From Brevundimonas sp. EYE_349 (GTDB taxonomy: Bacteria; Pseudomonadota; Alphaproteobacteria; Caulobacterales; Caulobacteraceae): a stretch of DNA of 64,000 nucleotides. The notes under the pieces were generated by a model. The model worked only from the letters and a program-made list of their open reading frames with translations. It did not search any database and was not told the origin of the DNA. Shown piece by piece: positions 36,640 to 45,850 of this stretch. The stretch lies in contig NZ_JAHXPB010000001.1 in assembly GCF_023147505.1 (NCBI RefSeq), forward strand, positions 558,001 to 622,000, read 5' to 3'. The translations under genes were made by a program, and so were the position numbers. Within the stretch, counting starts at the first letter, position 1. Every line of letters begins with the position of its first letter.

Positions 36640-37709
36640 GCCTGACCCCGGCCGAACGATTCGCCCGGTTGCGGCTGGCCCGCACCGATCGCATCGGCCC
36701 TGTCGCCTTCACTCAGCTCGTGGGACGCTACGGCTCGGCCATCGCCGCGCTGGACGCCCTGCCCGGCCTGGTCCGCAAGTCCGGCGCCGCCTCCACGCCC
36801 CCGCCGGTCCAGGCGGTCGAGCGCGAACTGGCTGCTGGCGAGGCTATCGGCGCGCGGCTGCTGGTGCTGGGCGACGCCGACTATCCCGAAATGCTGGCCG
36901 CGCTCGACCCGCCGCCGCCGATCCTGTGGACGCGCGGCGACGCCGGACTGCTGAACCGCCCCTGCGTCGCCATCGTCGGCGCCCGCATCGCCTCGGCGGG
37001 CGGCCAGCGGATCGCGCGCGGTCTGGCCCAGCAGTTGGGTCAGGCTGGCCATGTCGTCGTGTCCGGCATGGCGCGCGGCATCGACGCCGCCGCCCACGAA
37101 GGCAGTTTGTCGAGTGGGACCGTCGCGGTCCTGGGCGGCGGGGTGAACGATATCTATCCGTCGGAGCACGCCGACCTCTACGCCCGCCTGACAGAGCGCG
37201 GCTGCATCGTGTCCGAAAGCCCCATTGGCGCCCGCGCTCAGGCCCGCGACTTTCCACGTCGAAACCGCATCATCTCGGGCCTGTCGAGGGGCGTGGTGGT
37301 GGTCGAGGCCGAGATTCGCTCCGGTTCCCTGATCACCGCGCGCCTTGCCGCCGAACAGGGCCGCGATGTCTTCGCCGTGCCCGGCTCGCCGCTGGATCCC
37401 CGCGCGCGCGGCCCGAACGAACTGCTGCGTCAGGGCGCAATCCTGTGCGAGGGCATAGAGGACATCGAGCGCGCGTTCGACACCCTGCGCACCCTGCGCG
37501 AACCGCCGTCCGAGCCTTTGCGTTACGATGACGAACTGGATCAGGCGTTCCTGGAGCGAGTAGCCGGCCTGCTTTCACCGACACCCACGCCTCGCGACGA
37601 GATCGCGCGCGCCCTGAACGCCCCGGCCGCCCAGGTCGCCGCCGCCCTTCTGGAACTCAGTCTGGTCGGCCGCGCCGAACTGCTCCCGGGCGGCTTGGCG
37701 TCGAGTTAG
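36636..37709 (+). CDS. dprA: DNA-processing protein DprA
   Basis: 357 residues from GTG 36636. N-terminal SAM-like helices, then the Rossmann core '[15 protein letters not shown]', [13 protein letters not shown], '[15 protein letters not shown]', [12 protein letters not shown] and '[20 protein letters not shown]', and a C-terminal winged helix (about 295-355). DprA loads RecA onto single-stranded DNA during transformation. Coupled to plsY. Confidence 0.95.
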   Translation: MSLTPAERFARLRLARTDRIGPVAFTQLVGRYGSAIAALDALPGLVRKSGAASTPPPVQAVERELAAGEAIGARLLVLGDADYPEMLAALDPPPPILWTRGDAGLLNRPCVAIVGARIASAGGQRIARGLAQQLGQAGHVVVSGMARGIDAAAHEGSLSSGTVAVLGGGVNDIYPSEHADLYARLTERGCIVSESPIGARAQARDFPRRNRIISGLSRGVVVVEAEIRSGSLITARLAAEQGRDVFAVPGSPLDPRARGPNELLRQGAILCEGIEDIERAFDTLRTLREPPSEPLRYDDELDQAFLERVAGLLSPTPTPRDEIARALNAPAAQVAAALLELSLVGRAELLPGGLASS

Positions 37710-37716
37710 AGTCTGT

Positions 37717-37908
37717 CTATCCGGGCGGCAGCGCCGCCGCGCCGGCTGCATCCTCCAGCAACCCCGCCAGGCGGCCGTCGCCTTCCTCTCGCGCCATCCG
37801 CGCCATTTCCAGCGCCATGGCCCCGATGTATTCGCGCGTCGGAAAGACCCCCGCCTCAATGTCGTTCTGATCGTCGGGCGAGGTCGCCGGATCCTTCACG
37901 CTAGCCAT
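37717..37908 (-). CDS. Small acidic hypothetical protein
   Basis: 63 residues (MASVKDPATSPDDQNDIEAG...), a disordered acidic start and one helix (YIGAMALEMARMAREEGD). It converges on dprA with 7 bases between and is divergent from topA. It has protein-like composition and a plausible start; unknown function. Confidence 0.5.
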   Translation of the reverse strand: MASVKDPATSPDDQNDIEAGVFPTREYIGAMALEMARMAREEGDGRLAGLLEDAAGAAALPPG

Positions 37909-38046
37909 GATCGCCTCCGTTGTGACGACTACAATCTAACCGCGCTTATGCAGAATACAACTATCTAAGGCTGTAAGGCGACGGGTGCGATTGACACACG
38001 GCTCCGCTCCAACCACGTTCGCGCCCCTTCCCGAGACCGGACCGAT

Positions 38047-40674
38047 ATGAACCTCGTCATCGTCGAGAGCCCCGCAAAGGCCAAGACCATCAACAAATAC
38101 CTGGGCTCGGACTATGAGGTCCTGGCTTCGTACGGTCACGTGCGCGACCTGCCGTCCAAGGACGGCTCGGTCCTGCCCGACGACGACTTCTCTATGCATT
38201 GGGAGGCCGACGCCAAGGGCGCCAAACGCCTGTCCGAAATCGCAGAGGCCGCCAAGCGCGCCGACCGCGTCATCCTGGCGACCGACCCCGACCGCGAAGG
38301 GGAAGCGATCAGCTGGCACGTTCTGGAAGTCCTGAACAAGAAGAAGGCGCTGAAGGACACGCACGTCGAGCGGGTCACCTTCAACGCCATCACCAAGTCC
38401 GCCGTGCTGGAGGCCATGGCCAATCCGCGTCAGTTGGATATGGAGCTGGTCGAGGCCTATCTGGCCCGGCGCGCGCTGGACTATCTGGTGGGCTTCACGC
38501 TGTCGCCCGTCCTGTGGCGCAAGCTGCCGGGCGCCCGTTCAGCCGGGCGGGTGCAATCCGTCGCCCTTCGCATCGTCGTCGATCGCGAAATGGAGATCGA
38601 GAAGTTCAAGCCTCAGGAATACTGGTCCATCGAGGCCGACCTGAACGCCGACAGCCCGCCCTTCACCGCCCGACTGGTCAAACATGCCGGCAAGCGCGTG
38701 CAGCGTCTGGACATCAAGGACGAGGCGACCGCCAGCGCCGCGCGCGCCGCCATCCTGGCCGGCGACTTCACCATCAACTCGGTCGAGAAGAAGCCGGTTC
38801 GCCGCAATCCTTCGCCGCCCTTCACCACCTCGACCCTGCAGCAGGAAGCCTCGCGCAAGCTGGGCTTCACCGCCCAGCGCACCATGCAGGCGGCGCAGAA
38901 ACTGTATGAGGGCGTCGACGAGACCGGCGGCCTGATCACCTATATGCGGACCGACGGCGTGTCGGTCAGCCCGGAAGGTCTGGCTCAGGCGCGCGAGGTG
39001 ATCGGCAAGGAATACGGGCCCGCCTATGTCCCGGCCGAGCCGCGCTTCTACAAGGTCAAGGCCAAGAACGCCCAAGAGGCGCACGAGGCGATCCGGCCGA
39101 CCAATATCGCCCGCCACCCCGATTCCGTGCGTCTCGATTCGGATCTTCAGCGTCTCTACGAACTGATCTGGAAGCGGATGGTCGCCTCGCAGATGGAGGC
39201 CGCGCGCCTGGACCGCACCACGGTCGAGATCGAGACGCCCGACGGCCAGACCGGCCTGCGCGCCACCGGCCAGGTGGTCACCTTCGACGGCTTCCTGGCC
39301 GTCTATGAGGAAGGCCGCGACGAGAAGCAGAAGGGCGCGGAGGGCGACGAGGGCGAGGACGACACCAGCCGCCTGCCCGCCCTCAAGGAAGGCGCCAAGG
39401 CCAAGGTCGACGCCATCCGCACCGACCAGCATTTCACCGAACCGCCCCCGCGCTATTCGGAAGCCACCCTGGTCAAGAAGCTGGAAGAACTGGGCATCGG
39501 CCGCCCGTCGACCTACGCCTCGACCCTGTCGACCCTGCGCGACCGCGAATATGTCCGGGTCGACAAGAACCGCTTCTATCCCGAGGACAAGGGACGGCTG
39601 GTCACGGCCTTCCTGGAGCAATTCTTTAAGAAGTGGGTCGAGTACGACTTCACCGCCGCGCTGGAGACCCAGTTGGACGAGGTGTCCGCCGGCGAACTGA
39701 ACTGGAAGGTGCTGCTGCGCCAGTTCTGGCAGGACTTCCACGCCGCCACCCAGGCCGCCGGCGAACTGCGCACCACTGCGATTCTGGACGCTTTGAACGA
39801 AAGCCTGGGCGCCCACATCTTCCCGGACAAGGGCGACGGCTCCGACCCGCGCGAATGCCCCCTGTGCCATGAAGGCCAGCTAAGCCTGAAGACCAGTCGG
39901 TTCGGCGCCTTCATCGGCTGCTCGCGCTATCCCGACTGCAAATACACCCGCCCCGTCGCCAGTCCCTCGGCCGAAGATGGCTCGGCCGAAAGCGGCGATC
40001 GCGAACTGGGCCTCGATCCGGCGACCGGGCAGCCCGTGCAGCTGAAGATCGGCCGCTTCGGACCCTATGTCGAAATCACGCCGCCGGATGGCGAGAAGCC
40101 GAAACGCTCGTCCCTTCCCAAGGGCTGGTCGCCCGCCTCGCTTGATCTGGACCGGGCGCTGCGCCTTCTGGCCCTGCCGCGCGAGGTCGGGGTCCACCCC
40201 GAAGACGGCAAGATGATCACGGCGGGCCTGGGACGTTACGGTCCCTTCGTCCTGCACGCCGGGACCTACGCCAATGTCTCGGACATCGACGAGGTGTTCG
40301 AGGTGGGGCTGAACCGCGCCGTCGCCCTGCTGGCTGAAAAGCGCGCCGGTCGTCCCGGACGCGGCGCCGCCGCAGCGCCGCTGAAGGACCTGGGCGCCCA
40401 CCCGGAAACGGGCGAGCCGATCCACGTCATGGCCGGCCGCTTCGGCCCGTACGTCAAGTCGGGCAAGATCAACGCCACCCTGCCCAAAGGCACGGCGCCC
40501 GAAGACCTGACCCTGGAAGACGCCCTGCCCCTGCTTGCCGCCAAGGCCGGCGCCGCGCCCAAGAAGAAGGCGCCCGCCAAGAAGGCCGCCGCGCCGAAAA
40601 AGGCCGCTGGCAAGAAACCGGCGGCCAAGAAGGCTCCGGCGAAGAAGGCTGGAAAGTCCAAGACCGAGGACTGA
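38047..40674 (+). CDS. topA: DNA topoisomerase I
   Basis: 875 residues. TOPRIM domain at the N-terminus (VIVESPAKAKTINKYLG; DPDREGEAISWH), the active-site Tyr299 in 'GLITYMRTDGVS', one C4 zinc finger (about 604-640, CPLC ... CSRYPDC), then three TopoI C-terminal repeats (KIGRFGPYVE; LGRYGPFVLHAG; MAGRFGPYVKSG) and a Lys/Ala-rich tail of about 40 residues. It relaxes negative supercoils. The tail is typical of alphaproteobacterial TopA. Confidence 0.97.
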   Translation: MNLVIVESPAKAKTINKYLGSDYEVLASYGHVRDLPSKDGSVLPDDDFSMHWEADAKGAKRLSEIAEAAKRADRVILATDPDREGEAISWHVLEVLNKKKALKDTHVERVTFNAITKSAVLEAMANPRQLDMELVEAYLARRALDYLVGFTLSPVLWRKLPGARSAGRVQSVALRIVVDREMEIEKFKPQEYWSIEADLNADSPPFTARLVKHAGKRVQRLDIKDEATASAARAAILAGDFTINSVEKKPVRRNPSPPFTTSTLQQEASRKLGFTAQRTMQAAQKLYEGVDETGGLITYMRTDGVSVSPEGLAQAREVIGKEYGPAYVPAEPRFYKVKAKNAQEAHEAIRPTNIARHPDSVRLDSDLQRLYELIWKRMVASQMEAARLDRTTVEIETPDGQTGLRATGQVVTFDGFLAVYEEGRDEKQKGAEGDEGEDDTSRLPALKEGAKAKVDAIRTDQHFTEPPPRYSEATLVKKLEELGIGRPSTYASTLSTLRDREYVRVDKNRFYPEDKGRLVTAFLEQFFKKWVEYDFTAALETQLDEVSAGELNWKVLLRQFWQDFHAATQAAGELRTTAILDALNESLGAHIFPDKGDGSDPRECPLCHEGQLSLKTSRFGAFIGCSRYPDCKYTRPVASPSAEDGSAESGDRELGLDPATGQPVQLKIGRFGPYVEITPPDGEKPKRSSLPKGWSPASLDLDRALRLLALPREVGVHPEDGKMITAGLGRYGPFVLHAGTYANVSDIDEVFEVGLNRAVALLAEKRAGRPGRGAAAAPLKDLGAHPETGEPIHVMAGRFGPYVKSGKINATLPKGTAPEDLTLEDALPLLAAKAGAAPKKKAPAKKAAAPKKAAGKKPAAKKAPAKKAGKSKTED

Positions 40675-40684
40675 TCCGTGGTCG

Positions 40685-40711
40685 CCTTTCCGTCACGCCG
40701 CGACGGAAAGG
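40685..40711. terminator. Hairpin between convergent topA and MFS genes
   Basis: Perfect 10-bp arms CCTTTCCGTC / GACGGAAAGG with a 7-nt loop. No T-run on either side, so it is a weaker or bidirectional candidate. Confidence 0.45.
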
Positions 40712-40730
40712 CGCGTTCGGCGCTGCTGCG

Positions 40731-42041
40731 TCAAAGCGGGTCGTGATTCCCCGCCTTAACCCTTTCGGCCCGCTCCGCCCGGCGCGCGGTGATCCAGGCG
40801 ATCACCCCGGCCAGCGCCAGGACGAGGGCCGAGATGTAGAAGCTCAGGCCCGGGCCGTGGACGACGGCGTCGATGATGCCCAGGCCATGCCGGTCCAGCC
40901 AAGTCGTCAGGGGCGCGAACCCGCCGCCGACCGACAGCGAATAGATCCAGCCGAAGAACAGCGGCGAGGCGACGCCGGCGATGGAGGCCACGCTCATGGT
41001 CGCGCCCTGAAGTTGGCCCTGTTCGCTCTCGGACACCTGTCGGGTCATCAGCGACTGCAGCGTCGGCATGGCCAGCCCCCAAAGCGCGTTCGGCAGCATG
41101 GCGGCGACGAACATCCATCCCGTCGGCGCCCAGCCCATCAGGGCGATGCCGACCGTGCCCCCGACCAGCCCCAGCAGCATGGTCTTGCGATCCCCCAGCG
41201 CCTTGGTCACCGGCCCGACGACCAGTCCCTGCATCCCCATGTCCAGCGCCCCGACCATGGCCAGCAGCAGCCCCACCTCGCGCGGTCCCCAGCCATAGCG
41301 GTACTGGGCGTAGAGGACGAAGACCGCCGAAAAGACGTGGTGGGCGAAGTGCAGCAGGAAGGTCACGCCGGCCAGCCCCGTCAGCTCCGGGTGACGACCC
41401 AAAAGCACCATCGCCCCGACGGGGTTGGCGCGCCGCCAGCTGAACCTCATCCGCTTCTCGACCGCCAAACTCTCGGGCAGGATGATCAGGCCGTAGAGGA
41501 AGGCGATCCCGGACATCAGGGCCGCGGCCCAGAAGGGCGCGCGCGGGCTGATCTCGCCCAGGAAACCGCCGATCACGGGACCCAGCACGAAGCCCCCGGA
41601 AAAGGCCGCGCCGATCAAACCGTAAGCCTTGGCGCGCCCTTCGACCGGGGTGACGTCAGCCATATAGGCGTAGATCGTCGTGAAGCTGGACGATGTGACG
41701 CCCGCCACGATCCGCCCCACCGCCAGCCACCACAGGTTCGGCGCCACCGCCATCAACACATAGTCGATGGCCAGCCCCGCGCAGCTCAGCAGAATCACCG
41801 GCCGTCGCCCGTACTGGTCCGACAGCGACCCGATGATCGGCGAGGCGACGAACTGCATCCCCGCCCACAGCGCCACGAACACGCCGTTGATCACGCCCGC
41901 CTGGGCGTTGGAGCCGACGAAATCCTCGATCAGCTGGGGCAACACCGGGATGATGATGCCCATGGCGACGATATCGAGCACCGCCGTCACGAAGATGAAG
42001 CCGATGGCCGCCTTCAAGCGTCTGTCTGAAATCGCGGTCAT
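40731..42041 (-). CDS. MFS transporter of the TCR/Tet (TetA-like) group
   Basis: 436 residues, 12 membrane helices. N-half 'IPVLPQLIEDFVGSN', loop 2-3 motif GSLSDQYGRRPVILLS, 'YAYMADVTPVEGRAKAYGL' and motif C-like 'GFVLGPVIGGFLGE' are those of drug/H+ antiporters close to TetA. Chromosomal members like this are often not resistance genes, so substrate is left open. Confidence 0.85.
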   Translation of the reverse strand: MTAISDRRLKAAIGFIFVTAVLDIVAMGIIIPVLPQLIEDFVGSNAQAGVINGVFVALWAGMQFVASPIIGSLSDQYGRRPVILLSCAGLAIDYVLMAVAPNLWWLAVGRIVAGVTSSSFTTIYAYMADVTPVEGRAKAYGLIGAAFSGGFVLGPVIGGFLGEISPRAPFWAAALMSGIAFLYGLIILPESLAVEKRMRFSWRRANPVGAMVLLGRHPELTGLAGVTFLLHFAHHVFSAVFVLYAQYRYGWGPREVGLLLAMVGALDMGMQGLVVGPVTKALGDRKTMLLGLVGGTVGIALMGWAPTGWMFVAAMLPNALWGLAMPTLQSLMTRQVSESEQGQLQGATMSVASIAGVASPLFFGWIYSLSVGGGFAPLTTWLDRHGLGIIDAVVHGPGLSFYISALVLALAGVIAWITARRAERAERVKAGNHDPL

Positions 42042-42218
42042 GGGCAGGTCTCGGCTATTTGGTCAGGCTCAATACGCGCGCTGTCGTGGTTCGCACAGCG
42101 CCGAATGGGCGTCTTGGCCGGCCTGCCCGCCGCTCGCCTCATTTGCTCTCGGGCGTCAGGATCGCTACATCCGCGCCATCCTCCCATCCGACGAACCCGA
42201 AGGGCGACACCGCACCTC

Positions 42219-43886
42219 ATGGCGCAGCAATATATTTTCCAGATGCAGGGTCTGACCAAGACCTTCCCCGGCGGCCGCAAGATCTTCGAGAACATCTGGC
42301 TCAGCTTCTACAACGACGCCAAGATCGGCGTCGTCGGCGTCAACGGCTCGGGTAAGTCCACCCTGCTGAAGATCATGGCTGGCCTGGACACCGAGTTCAC
42401 GGGCGAGGCCCGCGCCGCCGATGGCGTCAAGCGCGGCTATCTGGAGCAGGAGCCCCAGCTCGATCCCGCCCTGAACGTCCGCCAGAACGTCGAGGCCTGG
42501 TGCGAGGAGAAGCAGTGGGTCAACCGCTTCAACGAGGTCGCCGCCGAACTGGGCGAAAACTACACCGACGAACTGATGGAGGAGATGACCTCCCTTCAGG
42601 AGAAGATCGACGCCGGCGACGTCTGGGACATCGACAGCCGCATCGACCAGGCCATGGGCGCCCTGCGCTGCCCGCCCGACGACTGGGAAGTCACCAACCT
42701 GTCCGGCGGTGAAAAGCGCCGCGTGGCCCTGGCCCGCCTGCTGCTGTCCAAGCCCGACATGCTGCTGATGGACGAACCGACCAACCACCTGGACGCCGAA
42801 TCCGTCGCCTGGCTGCAGCATCACCTGGAGAACTTCCCCGGCTGCGTCATCCTGGTGACCCACGACCGCTACTTCCTGGATCAGGTCACCAAGTGGACGC
42901 TGGAACTGGACCGCGGCAAGGGCCACCCGCACGAGGGCAACTATTCCTCGTGGCTGGAAGCCAAGACCAAGCGGGTCGTGCAGGAGCAGTCGGAGTCCGA
43001 AGCCCGCCAGCGCGCCCTCACCCGCGAACTGGAATGGGTCCGTTCGGGCGCCAAGGCTCGTCAGGCCAAGTCCAAGGCCCGTCTGGCCGCCTACGAGCGG
43101 ATGGTCGAGGAACAGGAATCGATGCGCGGCGCCCAGACCCACGCCCACATCCAGATCCCGCCCGGCCCGCGCCTGGGCAATGTCGTCCTGGAAGTCGAAG
43201 GTCTGCAGAAGACCTATGGCGACAAGGTTCTGTTCGACAACCTGACCTTCAAACTGCCGCCCAACGGCATCGTCGGCGTCATCGGCCCCAACGGCGCCGG
43301 CAAATCGACCATGTTCAAGCTGATCACCGGCCAGGAAACGCCTGACGGCGGCACGATCAAGGTCGGCGAAACCGTCAAGCTGGCCTACGTTGACCAGTCG
43401 CGCGACGACCTGAAGCCGGACGAAACCATCTGGCAGGCCATCTCGGGCGGCACCGATGTGATGATGGTCGGCAAGCGCGAGATCAACACCCGCGCCTATG
43501 TCGGCAGCTTCAACTTCAAGGGCGGCGACCAGCAGAAGAAGGTCGGCCAACTGTCCGGCGGTGAGCGCAACCGCGTCCACCTGGCCAAGACCCTGGCGTC
43601 CGGCGGCAACCTGATTCTGCTCGACGAACCGACCAACGACCTGGATATCGAAACGCTTCAGAACCTGGAAGAGGCTCTGGAAGAGTTCGCGGGCTGCGCC
43701 GTGGTCATCTCCCACGACCGCTGGTTCCTCGACCGTCTGGCCACCCACATCCTCGCTTTCGAGGGCGACGGTCATGTGGAATGGTTCGAAGGCAACTTCG
43801 AAGCCTACGAACAGGACAAGATGCGCCGGCTGGGCGCTGACAGCATCATCCCTAAGCGCATCCAGCACCAGAAGTTCGGTCGGTAA
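42219..43886 (+). CDS. ettA: Energy-dependent translational throttle ATPase (ABC-F)
   Basis: 555 residues from ATG 42219. Two ABC domains without membrane parts: Walker A GVNGSGKST (40-48) and GPNGAGKST, signatures LSGGEKRRVAL and LSGGERNRVHLAK, and the arm/linker of EttA (DEPTNHLDAESVAWLQHHL; VRSGAKARQAKSKARLAAYE). It binds the ribosomal E site and tunes translation to ATP/ADP. Upstream in-frame residues are not conserved. Confidence 0.96.
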   Translation: MAQQYIFQMQGLTKTFPGGRKIFENIWLSFYNDAKIGVVGVNGSGKSTLLKIMAGLDTEFTGEARAADGVKRGYLEQEPQLDPALNVRQNVEAWCEEKQWVNRFNEVAAELGENYTDELMEEMTSLQEKIDAGDVWDIDSRIDQAMGALRCPPDDWEVTNLSGGEKRRVALARLLLSKPDMLLMDEPTNHLDAESVAWLQHHLENFPGCVILVTHDRYFLDQVTKWTLELDRGKGHPHEGNYSSWLEAKTKRVVQEQSESEARQRALTRELEWVRSGAKARQAKSKARLAAYERMVEEQESMRGAQTHAHIQIPPGPRLGNVVLEVEGLQKTYGDKVLFDNLTFKLPPNGIVGVIGPNGAGKSTMFKLITGQETPDGGTIKVGETVKLAYVDQSRDDLKPDETIWQAISGGTDVMMVGKREINTRAYVGSFNFKGGDQQKKVGQLSGGERNRVHLAKTLASGGNLILLDEPTNDLDIETLQNLEEALEEFAGCAVVISHDRWFLDRLATHILAFEGDGHVEWFEGNFEAYEQDKMRRLGADSIIPKRIQHQKFGR

Positions 43887-43915
43887 TCGACTGATCGATA
43901 AAGAGGAGCCGCTGC

Positions 43916-44842
43916 ATGACCCAACGCCCCGCCGTTCTCATCATGCAGCGGCATCTCGCCCCGCTCTCGGGCTTTCTCGAGAGCGCCTACGATGTGTACC
44001 GCTTCTGGGAAGGCCCGCCGGTCGAGGCCGCCCACGACATTCGCGTCATGGTCGTCGCCGGGGAATACCCGCTCGATAAGGCGTTGATCGAACAACTGCC
44101 CAATCTCGGCCTGATCGCCTGTTTCACCTCGGGCTATGACGGGATCGACATCGAATGGTGCCGGGGGCGCGGCCTGCCCGTCACCCACGCCCCGGGCGTC
44201 AACCACGAAGACGTCGCCGATCATGCGCTGGGCCTGATCCTGGCTGCACGGCGTCAGATCGCCTCCGGCGACCGTCAGGTCCGCAGCGGCGAATGGACCA
44301 TCGAGACCCGCACCATCACCGCCTCCATCGGCGGTCAGAAACTGGGCATCGTCGGCCTGGGTCATATCGGCAAGGCCGTGGCCAGACGCGCCGAGGCCTT
44401 CCGTATGGCCGTAAGCTGGTGGGGACCGCGCTCGCACGAGGCCGACTGGCCCCGCGCCGAATCCCTGCTCGCCCTGGCCAGGGCCAGCGACATCCTGGTC
44501 GTCGCCTGCAAGGCGGATGAGACAAATATCGGCCTGATCTCACGCGAAATCCTTGAGGCGCTCGGCCCCGACGGCCTCCTGGTCAATGTTTCGCGCGGAC
44601 AGGTGGTGGACGAGGACGCCCTGATCGCCGCCCTGAAGTCAGGAACGCTGGGTCAGGCTGCTCTGGACGTTTTCATCACCGAGCCGACCGACCCCGCCCG
44701 CTGGGCCGACGTGCCGAACGCCCTGCTGACCCCTCATACCGGCGGCGCCACCACAGCGGGGGTTCAGGGCATGCTGGTGCTTCTGATCGAGAATCTGCAG
44801 GCGCATTTCGCCGGCCAACCACTGAAGACCCCCGTCCATTAG
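43916..44842 (+). CDS. D-2-hydroxyacid dehydrogenase (glyoxylate/hydroxypyruvate reductase type)
   Basis: 308 residues. NAD(P)-binding 'KLGIVGLGHIGKAVARRA', catalytic Arg in NVSRGQVVDEDAL, Glu in FITEPTDP and His in LTPHTGGATT. AAAGAGGAG lies before the ATG. It probably reduces 2-oxoacids such as glyoxylate or hydroxypyruvate; exact substrate unknown. It ends just ahead of the SahR operator. Confidence 0.88.
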   Translation: MTQRPAVLIMQRHLAPLSGFLESAYDVYRFWEGPPVEAAHDIRVMVVAGEYPLDKALIEQLPNLGLIACFTSGYDGIDIEWCRGRGLPVTHAPGVNHEDVADHALGLILAARRQIASGDRQVRSGEWTIETRTITASIGGQKLGIVGLGHIGKAVARRAEAFRMAVSWWGPRSHEADWPRAESLLALARASDILVVACKADETNIGLISREILEALGPDGLLVNVSRGQVVDEDALIAALKSGTLGQAALDVFITEPTDPARWADVPNALLTPHTGGATTAGVQGMLVLLIENLQAHFAGQPLKTPVH

Positions 44843-44862
44843 CCGGATTTTGCTTGCCAAAT

Positions 44863-44884
44863 CATATAAGGATATCTTTATATG
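44863..44884. promoter_or_regulatory. 22-bp palindrome, probable SahR operator
   Basis: CATATAAG-GATATC-TTTATATG: two 11-bp half sites pair at 10 of 11 positions around the GATATC centre. It lies 5 bp before the sahR start and 20 bp after the previous stop. ArsR-family SahR regulators are known to bind AT-rich GATATC-centred palindromes before S-adenosylmethionine-cycle genes. It would block transcription or early elongation of sahR-metF-metH. Confidence 0.75.
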
Positions 44885-44889
44885 ACTAA

Positions 44890-45849
44890 ATGAGCCTTTC
44901 CGCCGATCAGACCGTCGAAGCCCTGCGCGCCGCTGGCGAGCCCACCCGCCTGCGGATCCTGTCCCTGCTGGCCGGGGAAGAACTGTCGGTCATGGAGATG
45001 TCGCGGATTCTGGACCAGAGCCAGCCGCGCGTGTCGCGCCATCTGAAGCTGATGACCGACGCCGGCCTGATCGAACGCTTTCCCGATGGCGCCCGCGTCT
45101 ATTACCGCCTATCGCACGACGCCCAGGCGCGTCGCCTGATCGACACCGTGCTGGACATCCTGGCCGAGGACGCGGGTGAGGCCGATCACCGTCGTCTGGA
45201 CGAGGTTCGCAAGGACCGTGAAGAAGCCGCCGTCAGCTATTTCGAGCAGGTTGCGCCTCAGTGGGACCGCCTGCGCAGCCTCTACGTCAGCGAAAGCGCC
45301 GTCGAGGCCGCGCTGGAGAAGGCCGTCGGCCCCGGCCCGTTCCAGCGCGTCGTCGATCTGGGCACCGGGTCGGGCCGGATGCTGACCCTGTTCGGCAAGA
45401 AGGCCAAGATGTCGGTCGGGCTGGACCTCAGCCAGAACATGCTGAACATCGCCCGCACAAACGTCACCAAGGCGGGCGTGGAGCAGGTCGAACTGCGCCA
45501 CGGCGACATCTTCGCCACCCGCCTGCCCGCCGCCAGCGCCGATCTGGTGATCGTGCATCAGGTGCTGCACTACCTGTCCGACCCCGCCGCCGCCGTCGCC
45601 GAGGCCGCGCGGCTGGTCAGCCCCGGCGGCCGTCTGGTCATCATCGACTTCGCCCCGCACGACTTCGAACACATGCGCGAGGCGCACCAGCATCGCCGCC
45701 TGGGTTTCGCCGACAGCGAGATCAACGGCTGGCTGCAGGACGGCGGCCTGACCCCGTCCGCCCCCATCGCCCTGCCGCACGACGACGAGGGCCTGACCGT
45801 GACCATCTGGACCGCCGAGCGCCGCGCCCAGGACAGAAAGACCGCCTGA
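44890..45849 (+). CDS. sahR: SahR-type regulator: ArsR HTH fused to a methyltransferase domain
   Basis: 319 residues. N-terminal ArsR winged helix (10-80: 'GEPTRLRILSLLAGEELSV', 'QPRVSRHLKLMTDAGLIERF') and a C-terminal SAM-dependent methyltransferase fold (115-310) with motif I VVDLGTGSGRM (153-163). In this family the domain senses S-adenosylhomocysteine rather than methylating. It leads the operon with metF and both metH genes and has its own operator. The ATG overlaps the stop of a three-codon frame (ATG ACT AAA TGA, 44882-44893); no Shine-Dalgarno is evident, so leader-coupled translation is possible. Confidence 0.87.
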   Translation: MSLSADQTVEALRAAGEPTRLRILSLLAGEELSVMEMSRILDQSQPRVSRHLKLMTDAGLIERFPDGARVYYRLSHDAQARRLIDTVLDILAEDAGEADHRRLDEVRKDREEAAVSYFEQVAPQWDRLRSLYVSESAVEAALEKAVGPGPFQRVVDLGTGSGRMLTLFGKKAKMSVGLDLSQNMLNIARTNVTKAGVEQVELRHGDIFATRLPAASADLVIVHQVLHYLSDPAAAVAEAARLVSPGGRLVIIDFAPHDFEHMREAHQHRRLGFADSEINGWLQDGGLTPSAPIALPHDDEGLTVTIWTAERRAQDRKTA

Positions 45850-45850
45850 T

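Noticed and set aside
40731..42041. Tetracycline resistance determinant
   Set aside because: TetA-like sequence motifs are shared by many chromosomal drug/H+ antiporters; no mobile context or tetR gene is adjacent.
44842..44890. SAM or SAH riboswitch before the methionine operon
   Set aside because: Only 47 bases separate the genes, too short for these riboswitches; the palindrome and an ArsR-type first gene give a better explanation.
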